Shown: one piece after another, positions 45,682 through 56,994 of the stretch
Numbering within the stretch: the first letter of the stretch is position 1
How the letters are laid out: every line of letters begins with the position of its first letter
NCBI GenBank assembly: GCA_034769895.1
Contig: CM068367.1
Coordinates: forward strand, 1,314,247,046-1,314,311,045
Reading direction: 5' to 3'
From: Magicicada septendecula
Taxonomy: Eukaryota > Arthropoda > Insecta > Hemiptera > Cicadidae
DNA length: 64,000 bases
The notes under the pieces: generated by a model
The model's database searches: none
Told to the model about the DNA's origin: nothing
Seen by the model: only the letters and a program-made list of their open reading frames with translations
Program-made: the position numbers and the translations under genes

Positions 45682-45692
45682 GTAAGTATAAA

Positions 45693-45710
45693 TCTCTCTC
45701 CCTCTCACTC

Positions 45711-45786
<76 letters not shown>
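45693..45786 (+). repeat. (CT)n(CA)n compound microsatellite
   Basis: CT run to 45764 followed by CA run to 45786, then a short TATATA tract. Confidence 0.95.
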
Positions 45787-46910
45787 TTTTATATATATAT
45801 ATAAATCCTACCTTTTTCTTGTATGTGTGTTTTCGAATTTCTTTTTGATAAGCAGATAAGTGTTAACTTTATCACTGTAATTGATAAAATACTGGGTTAC
45901 CGATATTACAAACTGAAGTAATTTACTATTTCTGTCGGCTCGTACAGAAATAACGGGAAAAAGCTGTTGTAACACGTTATAACAAGTTGTATTTATAAAT
46001 TGTTGCTATTATTAGTATCCTACTGTCTGTGTTACTGATGCCGTCCTTTCTGGAGCTATTGTGTTTTTATCGCGGGCGAAAGGTAAAAGGAATAATCGTG
46101 ATCATATAAAATTAAAAGCAATTAATTAAATAAGTTAAATCAGTTTTTAATAATTGACACTTATTAAAAACTGTTTATCGCTTTCAAATGAAAGCAATGA
46201 ACAACACCATCAACGCTGTGGCCCGAACTAAAAGAAATTAAGTAAAATCGTATCGTAGGCGAGAATATCATTATTTCCTCGGGAGGTGAAAAATTTAACG
46301 GTCAAAAAAATATTACTTATTATAAATAATGTTTAGACCTACTTCTAAAAGATAATAAAATGGCATAATTCTTTTTTTTTAGCTGAGTGATATATTTCCA
46401 GGGGTTCGATCCTCAAAAGTCCCTCATGACTACGCCCATGGGGGCAGGTCTGTATTAATAAATTAAATTGTTTTCCACATTTTAATAATAATTTAGTTAT
46501 CATCTATAATAATAATAACATTTATCTTCGTTTTAACATAGACTAGTGTGCTCCCTGAGCTGCAGAACTAGTTCACTGTTTTGAACGAAGAACACTTATT
46601 ATTAGTAGGCCTACTACATACACTTCGATATTAGATAATTCTTCAGTTATGGGTAAAATTACAAGTTTCCGATTAATCTATTTCTTTAGTTATATAACAA
46701 TGTAGAACATAAAACCACGCATAAACACTATTACTCGAAATATTCTGATTTGGGTTACAATTACTTTTAGTCTGATATCCTGCTAGATTTTTATACTTTT
46801 TTTTTCAAATTTAGATCTTTCTTGGACCTAGGGTTCAAGAATTTTGTAATTTTCAAAAATAAACACTATATTTAGATTGTGTTTTAAATTCACTTTATTT
46901 TGATACTTGA

Positions 46911-48275
46911 ACAATTAAAATGGCATATTTTTGAACACCCAATGCATTTCAGCTTACCACGGTCCTAAACGACCTTCTGAAGAACTGACACTATTTTATG
47001 TTCTGGGTTAGCACGTTTATTACAGATGGCAGTGGCGGCCTCATCTGTAGAACTTATCCAGGTTTATTGTCGAAAAGAGAATTTTAATTTGACAATAAAC
47101 GTAAATATGATTATAACCGTGAAAACTCGCTGTAATCGTCTGTTTAGAAATATCGGTTTATTTTGTTAAATAATCAACCGATTTTTATGATGCTTATTTT
47201 TACTAACATCAACCGATTTTCGTAAAATTTAGCATGTATGTCCATACTTTTATCCCACATGCCCCTGTTATTTTTTAAAGCGATCCAAAAAACTAAGGGG
47301 CCGGAAAATGTGAGAAGTCAATATTTCTTTTAAAAATCGCAAAAACGCATGTGAGTCATAAAATTAAAGGGAATTTTAACGATAATATCAATGTAGTATT
47401 AATTTTTGGAAATTTCAAAATTTTGGGACTCAGGGCCCAAAAAGAATACCACAATTTTGAAAAAATTGCAAGAATCCATTCGGGGTATCAAACAATCTAA
47501 TATAGTGTTCAAGTATAGACACTTTGAACTTTTTTGACCCCAAGTCCAAAAAAGTGCCAAAAAGTTTGAAAGAATAGTAAAAATCCATGCCGGATATCAG
47601 TTTGAAGGAGGTTTTTAACCTAAACGACTAAACGACTCTGAAATATTTGAGAAACAACGTAGGTCACATTCTCGTGACGCCTCTCAGGTGGTGGTAAAAA
47701 TCATACACAAGAAACACTTTACGCGCAGCTTTAAAAATATGAATTTATCAATTCGTTTTTATCTAATAATAAATATATTCCATTCAAATTTCTGCGAGTT
47801 CTGTAGCTCAAGTAGTGTACTAGTAATACTCATGACTTAATGCATCAAGAAATTAACTGCATCATATACATCACACACAACTCTGTATTTCGCACTGCGC
47901 TTTCGAGAACTTACTGTCACCACTTCCGCGCGCATCACACACACACAATCTATCTATCTATCAATTCTGCAATGCCGTTATTATTATTTTTATTATTATC
48001 TTCCACCTTTGTTTATCCAAACAATCTCGCGCCGTGAGTCCTCAATTCCGCATAGCTTCCTTCATGCTCTTCTTCTATGGTTCCTTCCGTGTACTCCTTT
48101 TTCTTCTACTCGGAATCGACCAGTCGTTATAATTTTATTTCATAAAAATAATTGTCTGGCAGTTTACATTCTCATTTTTATATTGCAATTAAAAAACAAT
48201 TTCGTAAAGTTTGCACATTCAGTGCACGTAGAGCGATTCTTTTTTATACACGCATTCTCCCCCTCCTCTCACTTA

Positions 48276-48357
<82 letters not shown>

Positions 48358-48907
48358 ACAGGAACAAATGTTTTCTATTGGCTCAGTGATAAACAATTAT
48401 AGTGTAATTAGAAATTTATGATCAGCGTACACTTGATTGTAACCAGCCTGTGTTTTGCTATTACATTAATTGCGCGAGTAATGTAGTTTCAATTGTAATT
48501 TCAAATCATTTTAATTAATTTCAATTTATTTTCTATTAAAACGTAATAAACTTCAGATTTTATAGTGTATGATGGAACACTTACCGCATGCTTTGTCTTT
48601 ATTGAAAAGGATACAGACGAAGTACAAAAACGATAATAATAACAAAATAAACCGATATTTCTAAATAGACGATTACAACGACTTTTCACGACAATAATCA
48701 TATTTATGTTTATTGTCAAATTAAAATTCTTCTTTCGACAATAAACCTGGTTAAGTTCTACAGATGCGGCCGCCACTGCCATCTGTAGTAATAAACGCGC
48801 TGATCCAGTACATAAAGTAGTCTTAAGTCCTTCAGAACGTCGTTTAGGACCGTTCTTGGTTAGCTGACCGCCCGGGGTGTAAAAAAATATTCCATTTTAA
48901 TTGTTTC
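46911..48907. mobile_element. 2.0-kb element with ~260-bp inverted terminal arms
   Basis: 46911-47170 (gaacaattaaaatggcatat...ggtcctaaacgac...cagatggcagtggcgg...aaaccgat) is mirrored by 48645-48907 with about 10% differences. The arms carry acggtcctaaacgac / cgtcgtttaggaccgt and tttattgtcgaaa / ttcgacaataaa. The interior (47170-48640) has no transposase and contains a compound microsatellite. This is a foldback-type or long-TIR non-autonomous DNA element. A target duplication could not be identified. Confidence 0.8.
48276..48356 (+). repeat. (CT)n(CA)n compound microsatellite
   Basis: CT run 48276-48300 then CA run to 48356, inside the long inverted-repeat element. It has the same CT-to-CA design as 45693-45786. 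Confidence 0.95.
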
Positions 48908-49249
48908 TTTTTCCAGAGTTTAAGTTATCGATTCTTTTAATCGCATGCTGTTTATTTTTTTAAATTCTGATACATGGTAGTTGATAGTTTCAAAGCCGTA
49001 AAAAAGTTGTACGACATGACAGATTTTGTTAAGATATTTCATTTATTTCAATTATATTTAAAATTTTATGTATCATGTCTATGAATATGTTTAATTAAAT
49101 AGAGTAGATACAATGAAGATTTGAGAGAATGTTTACGAGTTTACCAGTAATAGTAAAAGTTATTACATTTTAAAAAAATTGCGGGGACTAAGGTTTTTAA
49201 ATTCTTCAACTGTTTCATGTCTTATCTGTAGTTTCGTATTGTATGTTTA
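48908..49249. other. No gene recognised
   Basis: AT-rich spacer. Confidence 0.5.
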
Positions 49250-49475
49250 AGATTCCCGGGCCAGCACCATAAAATCAAGGTGCATTTTTCAGCCCCCAGG
49301 TCGGCTCAGCCTGTTGAAAGTGAGTACCTGGGATAATAACGGGCGGCTGAAGCGTAGTGCTGGCCACACTGTCTTCCTTGTATGCCGTACGGCTCGCATA
49401 AGGCAGCCTACCCTGCCTGACTCCTAAGCTGCTTCGGTGGTACACATGGAAGCCATTATTATTATTGTATGTTTA
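49250..49475 (+). mobile_element. SINE 3' body
   Basis: Contains ggctgaagcgtagtgctggc and cacactgt, matching gctgaaacttagtgctggcc / cacactgt in the SINE at 53541-53722, and ends in an (ATT)n tail. The tRNA head is missing or unrecognisable. Confidence 0.55.
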
Positions 49476-50830
49476 AACACAAAACTTCTGCAGTCCTTTA
49501 GAACTCTGTCAACTCTTTCTTGTCCGGCGGACTAAGTCTACGAATGACTGTTTCCTACCCTGGATAATCGTTAAGCATTGTTTGATTTTATAGGATTTCA
49601 CAATAAAAAGTTAACACGGAAAACGAAACATTCGTCGGACGGTATTCTAATAGTGCAGAAGATCATATTTCAGAGTCAACGGTCCCTAAATTGTAGTTTA
49701 AAGGAAACAATGTTGTTAACATTGGAAATTTGGAACAAAAAAACGATGTAAGAGAAACTTCAAATTCATCATGTCTACTATACCCTGCAATTTCAATGTA
49801 GACTGCTCATTGCATGAGTTTACGCCCATATTGCTGATTTCATGATACATATATTGATCATATTCAACAACAGTTCCTTCACTTTTTGCCATTATGAGGA
49901 TCTGGCTTCTAGGACGTTGAACCGAGTTCGGACGTTATTGTGTGTGTGTGTAAAATAAAATTAAAATTTCTGTTTACATATTTACGTGAAATAACAGATA
50001 AATATAAGCAAATAAAAAGGCATAATTTTTTAAAAAATTTCCTACACTATTCTCTACCATTATTGTTTATATTTATTATAATTTATTATGACATCATTAT
50101 GTAATGGAACGAATCGGTTTTCACCTGTGGTGCGCCGGCCGGTAAAATAAAAAAAGTTAAAACATTTTTTTTGTTTTGTTTAGTCTGTAAAAACATATTG
50201 TGAACGTAAATTTAAAATTGCCCTTGAAATGTGATTTTTTTTGTTTTATTATTATATTTAGTAGTTGCGGTTAACAGAAACGTTTTAATATACACGCCGG
50301 CTTTAAACTGCTTTTCTCAGTAGATATTCAGAATATATAGTCTAGCTAGTTACATATGGGCTAGGCGTCATTGGCAAGCACGTACGCACGTACGAGAGCG
50401 CGCGCCCACGTGCGTCGCTGCACGCCGTTCTCTCGATGTAAATAACCTCAGATCAGCGTAAATCATATCTGCGTAATTTACTAGCTTTTGTATAATTTTA
50501 CCGTACTGCGTTCAGTATGTAGCCTATGTGGAAGACCGACGAGTGATTCACATGTTTGTGCATTTTCATTTGTCTCTCTTTCACTCTTTCTCTTTTTTCT
50601 TCCTTTACTTCTATCTCTTTGTGTCTTTAGTTGTTTTGTTCCGGCTCTTCGCCTTTACCAACGATCTCGTCTGACAAAAAATTAAAAAAAAAATGGCTCA
50701 TTGTTATTCAGTTATTTGCTGTATGAATTTTCTCTCCGTTCCGATTTGAAACTTAGGACTGGTGATCGTCAAGTTGAGTCCGTTTGATTTGATGTGACGT
50801 CAGTGTCACTGCCCTACTTATTTACGTTAG
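49476..50830. other. No gene; one CpG-rich block
   Basis: AT-rich, except for 50380-50440 (cacgtacgcacgtacgagagcgcgcgcccacgtgcg), a dense cluster of CpG and CACGTG/ACGT motifs. It could be a regulatory patch. No frame supports coding. Confidence 0.45.
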
Positions 50831-51511
50831 GTTTGCTTATTATGCTCAGCTGATTCGCCATTTGCGCCACTGTTACTAGTACAGTTCCTTGTTTACGTTA
50901 GGAGACCGGTGACACTCAGGTTTGCTTATTATGCTCAGCTGATTCGCCATTTGCCCCACTGTTACTAGTACAGTTCCTTGTTTACGTTAGAGACCGGTGA
51001 CACTCAGCTTTGCTTATTATGCTCAGCTGATTCGCCATTTGCGCCACTGTTACTAGTACAGTTCCTTGTTTACGTTAGGAGACCGGTGACACTCAGGTTT
51101 GCTTATTATGCTCAGCTGATTCGCCATTTGCGCCACTGTTACTAGTACAGTTCCTTGTTTACGTTAGGAGACCGGTGACACTCAGGTTTGCTATTATGCT
51201 CAGCTGATTCACCATTTGCACCACTGTTACTAGTACAGTTCCTTGTTTACGTTAGGAGACCGGTGACACTCAGCTTTGCTTATTATGCTCAGCTGATTCG
51301 CCATTTGCGCCACTGTTACTAGTACAGTTCCTTGTTTACGTTAGGAGACCGGTGACACTCAGCTTTGCTTATTATGCTCAGCTGATTCGCCATTTGCGCC
51401 ACTGTTACTAGTACAGTTCCTTGTTTACGTTAGGAGACCGGTGACACTCAGGTTTGCTTATTATGCTCAGCTGATTCACCATTTGCGCCACTGTTACTAG
51501 TACAGTTCCTT
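50831..51511 (+). repeat. Minisatellite: eight units of 89 bp
   Basis: Units start at about 50831, 50920, 51008, 51097, 51186, 51274, 51363 and 51452 (period 88-89). Each contains tgctcagctgattcgccatt, cactgttactagtacagttcc and, between units, agaccggtgacactcag. Units differ at only a few positions (for example g/c before tttgctta, cgcc/cacc), so expansion was recent. The array ends right before the inverted repeat at 51535. Confidence 0.97.
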
Positions 51512-51534
51512 AGGCTTTTGCGATCGGCGTCAAG

Positions 51535-51800
51535 ATTGTTAGAATTGTTATTTTTGACGGACTGTTAGGTGGCGGTCTACTGCTTACGCTCAAGGCAGAC
51601 GTCGCCCCAATAATAGAGACAATACATAGTCTTTGCCTCATTACTCGGGGTGAACTGGTGGACACCGTGCCAATTGTTTCTATAGTTTCTGACATTGAAG
51701 ATGGCCTGCGATGGTGGAACCGAAACGTCTGCCTTGAACATAAGCAGTAGACCGCGGCCTAACAACCCGGCAAATAATAATCCCAAAACTGTTGTTACTA
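51535..51800. repeat. Inverted repeat with hammerhead-like core
   Basis: Left arm ctgttaggtggcggtctact...cttacgctcaaggcagacgt is mirrored by acgtctgccttgaacataag...cagtagaccgcggcctaaca. Arms are about 70 bp, separated by 120 bp. Confidence 0.85.
51690..51733 (+). ncRNA. Degenerate hammerhead-like motif
   Basis: Plus strand: GACA|UUGAAGA ... GAA|ACGU|C^UGCC. The first core base C is U, which should lower or abolish activity. Stem II is weak. Confidence 0.3.
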
Positions 51801-53000
51801 TTTCGTTAACCATAGTAATTAACCATAGACGTGGATCCTTTAGTTTTGGCAGTCGAAATTGAATCTTCTCTTAATAATATTAAAGGAAAGTAAGCACTAT
51901 TAATACAATGACTTTTTTTTGGAAATGGCACAACGTTTGAAAAGATTACAGAGATACGCACTAAATGTTGGCCCAAAGATTATGGTTTCCTTGTTACAAA
52001 TTTAATTAAAGTCCGCGGATGAAAAGTATGTTGACGTTGTAACATGCTAAGTCTATTGTATTTTCTTTAGGCTGTGTTTACATTTATGTTACCTTTAACT
52101 TATGTTTAACTTTATATTTCTTTAAAATTTGTTCTTATAAGATGAAGCAAGAAGGAACTAAGCCCTGAAGAGACTAAGAAATTAGATTCAATTGAGAAGT
52201 ATTTAATTAGACAATTCAAGCGTGCTCAAAAGAACGAAGCAGTTTATGCAGAAGTACAACAATCGTCTTTGAGTAAACGCTAAATATGTTTATTGTCTCC
52301 AAGTTCTGTATTTTGTGCAGTTTTTAGCTGTTTTCTGTTTTAGCTCATGTGAAAATTTTTCACAATTATTTCGGTGTGTTAATTTTTTAAAATTCATTTT
52401 TCAACGATAAATTGATTTTTATTTTATTATTTCCTGTATCACATAGATTATTTCTTACTGTACTGTTTAATATAATTAAATTAAATTAAACTTTATTCAA
52501 AGAGTCATAGGTGTCTCTGTTTGAATTTTGTTTGTAATTAATTTAGGGGTTATTTTAATAATTTACTTAGGGGTTCCTTTACATTATCGGACGTTCGATT
52601 ACCATGAATTAGGACCATCAGCTTGCCGCTGAATATTCATATATTGTATTCATGTGTTGTTCTCGAATGAATTGAAATCGGAAGGAATATCTAAATATGG
52701 AACCAGGGCGTTAACATATATACAACAACAACAAAAATCCTAAATGAAATGACCTTCCGTTTTGACGTCGTGTGCCATTCGTCAGCACATTTACAACAAT
52801 TAAAATAGTTTGCTGAACCAAATGTTCCGGGCGGACGTCTGCCTTGAAAAGACGTGTCGCTCGTGCGCGCGCGCACGCTCGGCTGCCAAACCGCGCAGTA
52901 TTTTTACATGGTTATTGATTGACTTGAAAGGATGTGCATGTTGGCGAAGCGAAACCTAATATAAACATTATTTAATGTGACTACAGTAAAAAGTGTATGC
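51801..53000. other. No gene recognised
   Basis: AT-rich spacer. A short purine/pyrimidine (CG)n block lies near 52865. Confidence 0.5.

Positions 53001-53001
<1 letters not shown>

Positions 53002-53049
<48 letters not shown>
53002..53049 (+). repeat. (TG)24 microsatellite
   Basis: Perfect TG run. Confidence 0.97.
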
Positions 53050-53052
<3 letters not shown>

Positions 53053-53110
53053 GAGGAATTTTTAAATGTAGAACAGAGAATAAACTTCTCATCAGATAAA
53101 CAGATTTAAT

Positions 53111-53113
<3 letters not shown>

Positions 53114-53198
<85 letters not shown>
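53114..53198 (+). repeat. (TG)42 microsatellite
   Basis: Perfect TG run, 65 bp after the previous one. Confidence 0.97.
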
Positions 53199-53201
<3 letters not shown>

Positions 53202-53540
53202 ACAAGGTTGTGTGGAGACCTTGGGTGTGTGTGAGCGTGTGTAACAAGTGCCACTGCTGCCATTGACTCGCCGCAACTCGTTTTCACATTGTCTCATGAA
53301 AGATGGTTATTTAATATAATCGCCGAAGAAGAAGAAAATTTCATGCCGCTGTCGTCGGAATTCAATGAAAACGTCACAGGTTCAAGGCTGTTGACAGCCG
53401 GATTCATTAATTATTATTATCAGAAAGATAGAGAGAGAAAGAGAAAGGAAGCACTGTAAGACGTCTTGTTTCGGCTTATTGAAAAACACGAATCAACGCC
53501 TGTTTTGTTATTGTTTGATTTTCCGCGTTCAAATTATGCA

Positions 53541-53722
53541 AACTTCGGTGTATTAGTCAGCAGTGATTACGGTGTTGGGCTGCTAATCTATAAGTCCTAT
53601 ATTCGATCCCCGACACACCGTAAAATCGAAGTGGTCTTAGAGTTTCCACGTCGACGAGTACCTAGAGCATCACGTGGGGTAGCTGAAACTTAGTGCTGGC
53701 CACACTGTATCCGTACGGTCAT
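53541..53722 (+). mobile_element. tRNA-derived SINE
   Basis: The head agtcagcagtgattacggtg...ttgggctgctaatctataag...attcgatccccgacac follows the order of a tRNA D-arm, anticodon arm and T-arm (degenerate B-box ATTCGATCCCC). The body carries gctgaaacttagtgctggcc / acactgt shared with 49250-49475. The plus frame 53466-53693 is not a gene. Confidence 0.7.
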
Positions 53723-54205
53723 GGCCGGCTCTAGTAGAAGACCGGAATATTAAACGTGGCAATGTTGCGTTTCAGCCCTATAAGTACAATTGTAATAACA
53801 TAGCTAAAGTGAACATGTTATATTTTGATTTAATTTCATATCATTACTAAAATCATTAGTAATGCTAAATATAAATTATAGGTCTGTGCGCACTTAGTAG
53901 GTACTATACGTCTAAGTTGAAGAAACTAGTGAATTAGTGTTAGGCCTAATGAACTAATTTTGTTTGCATGATTGAATTTGTATCATATGAATGAGTTAAT
54001 TATTGTATTTCTTAAGTAATATAACATTATTTTACATAATAAACTTTTAATTTGCAAAATGTGAAGAATTATAAAACTGTTGTTAACCGGCTATTAAATT
54101 TGATTATTGAAATATATAAATTAAGAGATCGTCTAGTCGGCCTCAGAATATCAGCTGGTTCCAGTGTTGCCACGTTTAATATTCCGGCCTTCTACTAGAG
54201 CCTTA
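53723..54205. mobile_element. Small inverted-repeat element (~480 bp)
   Basis: ggctctagtagaagaccgga...atattaaacgtggcaa is mirrored by ttgccacgtttaatattccg...gccttctactagagcc. Termini are about 38 bp with one or two mismatches and the interior is AT-rich, non-coding. It directly follows the SINE, so one inserted into or beside the other. Confidence 0.75.
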
Positions 54206-54775
54206 TACATGGTACGGTCCATTTGCGATTGTACACAAAGTCGTCTATTGTTCTGGTTCCTCCTATATTTACCTTCGTAAAGAATCGATGATAAAAATAA
54301 AATGCGGCTTAACCAAAATGGTCATACTGGAGAAACGCTGTGAAGACAATAGCCAGAGAAAAATTGCTGATTATTTCATATAAAAGACATAACTTGTATA
54401 GTTATTACAGGATACCCTTGTATCTCACATTTATTAGGTCTACATTTCTCATTTTTGATTCGTCTTTCTTTGCCGAGCCGTATTGATTTCGCGGGGCCGA
54501 TTATTTATAGACCTATAAACTTGACTTTGTTTCCATTTTTCTTGTCATAGTCTCGTCTATAATTGGCGTGAAAATCTCTCAGAATTAATATTTCCAAATG
54601 TCGTGAGCGGCTGACCTGGGAAAGTTAAACGAAAATTATTGTGCGCTGTAAATAAAATGACTGAAACATTACAAAGTAGTATCACGTTAAAATTTCTATC
54701 CACGGTGTGAGAATGAATAATATTTTTAATGTGTAAGCCCCATTTTAAGCCTCTTTATAAATCTCATTCAGAAAG

Positions 54776-55225
54776 TGACTATATTTATATGGTAACGACA
54801 GAACTCTCTCGAACAGTCGAGAGCGTCCTCCCACCCGTTTCTCCGCTACCCGAGCACGTGTAGCGCCTCAGTCAAGGCCGCTCTCAGATACCTTCGAGAC
54901 TGTTCTGGAGAGCACTTGAAATACGCGTTATGCTGGCACGCCGCAGTAAGGATGGAAAGTTATTCTGGAACATGTGCACTACCTATATAAGCGGCAGAGT
55001 CTTCAGTGCGGATCGAGTGGTTGTCGAAGTATTGTACAAAGTTATTACTGTGTTATATTTAGTGTGGAACTCTATTACTTGACATTATTATTGCGTGTGA
55101 ACAAATTTACTTGAATTAATGTACGAGACTACCTTGTTGATCACAAATTGTTATTTGTGATTAAATAAAGCTGGTAATTAGTTATTTAATTGATGACTAT
55201 ATTTTGTTTCCCCTGTACCATACGA
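54776..55225 (+). repeat. LTR-like repeat, copy D (3' end lost)
   Basis: Fourth copy of the family at 7604. Shares cagtcgagagcgtcc, gcctcagtcaaggccgc, cacttgaaatacgc, ctatataagcggc (TATA, 54982), ggatcgagtgg, gacattattattgcgtgtga and attaaataaagctgg. It stops at acgacgatcggtgag and runs into a TA microsatellite instead of the cgtaaca terminus. It is closest to copy A. Confidence 0.7.
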
Positions 55226-55241
55226 CGATCGGTGAGAAAAG

Positions 55242-55246
<5 letters not shown>

Positions 55247-55291
<45 letters not shown>
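55247..55291 (+). repeat. (TA)22 microsatellite
   Basis: Perfect TA run at the broken end of LTR copy D. Confidence 0.97.
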
Positions 55292-55294
<3 letters not shown>

Positions 55295-56030
55295 GTGTTT
55301 TTTTTCAACGAGATCCGAATTTCGTGTTTCAAAATTTGTAAAATCGCAACTCGATTTGATTTGACGGTCTAGACTTGGCCATTACCGTAGTTATTAAAAT
55401 TATTCAGCCGTTTATATGAAAAGCAATTTAATAACTTCGACGAAAAGTTTGTTATCTGTGTGTGTTGCATATACGTCCGACCGCTTCGTGCACTTACACA
55501 TTTATTCAGATTTATTTTAAACCCAAGGCAAGTGATTTGAAACCATTAAAAATCCATTTAAATTGATTTAAATTGTTTGAATTTTAATCAAACGGCAATT
55601 AATTTTGTTGCATGACTGTATACATTGCATTAATTAAAGTAATCGCAATATAATTTAGGTACTGTTTTGCTTCATAACACTGTTTGATTAAACGCTCTAA
55701 TAACGCATATCATTGAATTAATAGCAGTAACAACTGCATCACTGTCAAGGTAATATGTATTTATAAATAAAATGCATCTTCATATTAAATATTATTGAAG
55801 AAAAATGAGAAAATGCGTTCAGTTGTACCGCCGTTCGACCAGTTTCTAGTGCTAGTGGGTAAATTTTGAATCGTTAGAAAAACATAAAATTGCGTGCGTT
55901 TGACTTTGTGTGCGCACACGTGATTTTATGATAACTTACACATTACAAACGGTCCATAGCCACAATATAATTTTATCACTTCATTGTTCTGTTTAATTAA
56001 ACACACTAGTAATAATAATATCATCATCAG
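55292..56030. other. No gene recognised
   Basis: AT-rich spacer without structure. Confidence 0.5.
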
Positions 56031-56032
56031 CC

Positions 56033-56830
56033 GTGGCTCTACTACCCTTGGTGGGTTTTGGCCTGCTCCAAGAGACGATTCATGCTTCCCTATTGCGTGC
56101 CCTGGCTTTCCAGTTTCTTATTATCAGCTTTCTGAGGCCCTCCCCTATCTGGTCTTTGAATCTACTTCGGGGCCTTCCTCTTTTTCTACTACCATTGGTT
56201 TCTGGTAGAAAATATGTTTCGTAGGCTGTCCTTCGTCCATTCTCTCTGTGTGTCCAACCCACCTTAGCCTGTACATTTTAATTATCCTGACAATGTCCGG
56301 CTCTTTGTAAAGACGGTATAGTTCATAATTACAGCGCCTGCGACACATTCCATTTACTTGTACTCCTCTAAATATTGTTCTTAGAATCCGTCTTTCACAA
56401 CAACCTAGAAGTCTCTCGCTATTTTTTGTCACTGTCCAGGTTTCTGAAGCATATGTCAGCACTGGCCTGATAAGTATTTTGTAAATTTTGCATTTCGTGC
56501 TTCTCGAAATGAAGCTAGATGCCAGGTGCTTTTTTAATCCATAATATGTTTTATTTTCGAGATATATTCTTCTTCTTATATCAGTATTGGTGTCGTTAGT
56601 GCTGTTTATCCGGGAGCCAAGATATATAAACTCGTAAAAGTAAAAGTACTGCCTCTATGTTTTTTATGCCTATTTCAAGGTTTTGAAGAGTTGGGTTTAA
56701 GTAATAAAAACAGACGAATATAATCTTTACCATCTCACAACTTCTTCCCAGTTTAAATTCCCCTGATTGCCAAGCCGCAGAGTGCACTCTATTTGCGTAA
56801 TCCATCGTTTGATCCATCCACTTGTAATAC
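56033..56830 (-). pseudogene. LINE reverse-transcriptase, post-core and C-terminal part
   Basis: Readable over 260 codons on the minus strand with a few frameshifts: SCEMVKIIFVCFYY, SRINSTNDTNTDIRRRIYLE, KTYYGLKKHLASSFIS, KCKIYKILIRPVLTYASETWT, ERRILRTIFRGVQVNG, RRRCNYELYRLYKEPDIV, YRLRWVGHTERMDEG, RKRGRPRSRFKDQIGEGLRK. This is the thumb/connector and tail of an insect LINE (compare LTYGSETWTLTKxxERxLxxxERRILRxIFG...LYxEPDIVxxIKxxRLRWxGHxxRM). The RT core is missing. It is one of the best-preserved LINE fragments in the window. Confidence 0.88.
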
Positions 56831-56994
56831 ACTACTTGATAGGCCTTTACGAAAGAGTTAAATTGTTGATTTGCATATTATGTTGGCCTATGAGCATGTA
56901 AGAAGTAAGGTTTACAAACTACTTTAATCACTGATAATATTAATATTTCTACTCAATAGACTATAACACTTACTCCAGTGTACCGACTCTTTAT

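Noticed and set aside
45596-45784. Arg-Glu dipeptide repeat frame
   Set aside because: Antisense translation of the (CT)n tract.
46380-46470. SINE head (ggggttcgatcctc B-box-like)
   Set aside because: Only a B-box-like string; no A-box at the right spacing and no match to the other SINE bodies.
52904-53297. 127-codon His/Thr repeat frame
   Set aside because: Translation of two (TG)n microsatellites on the minus strand.
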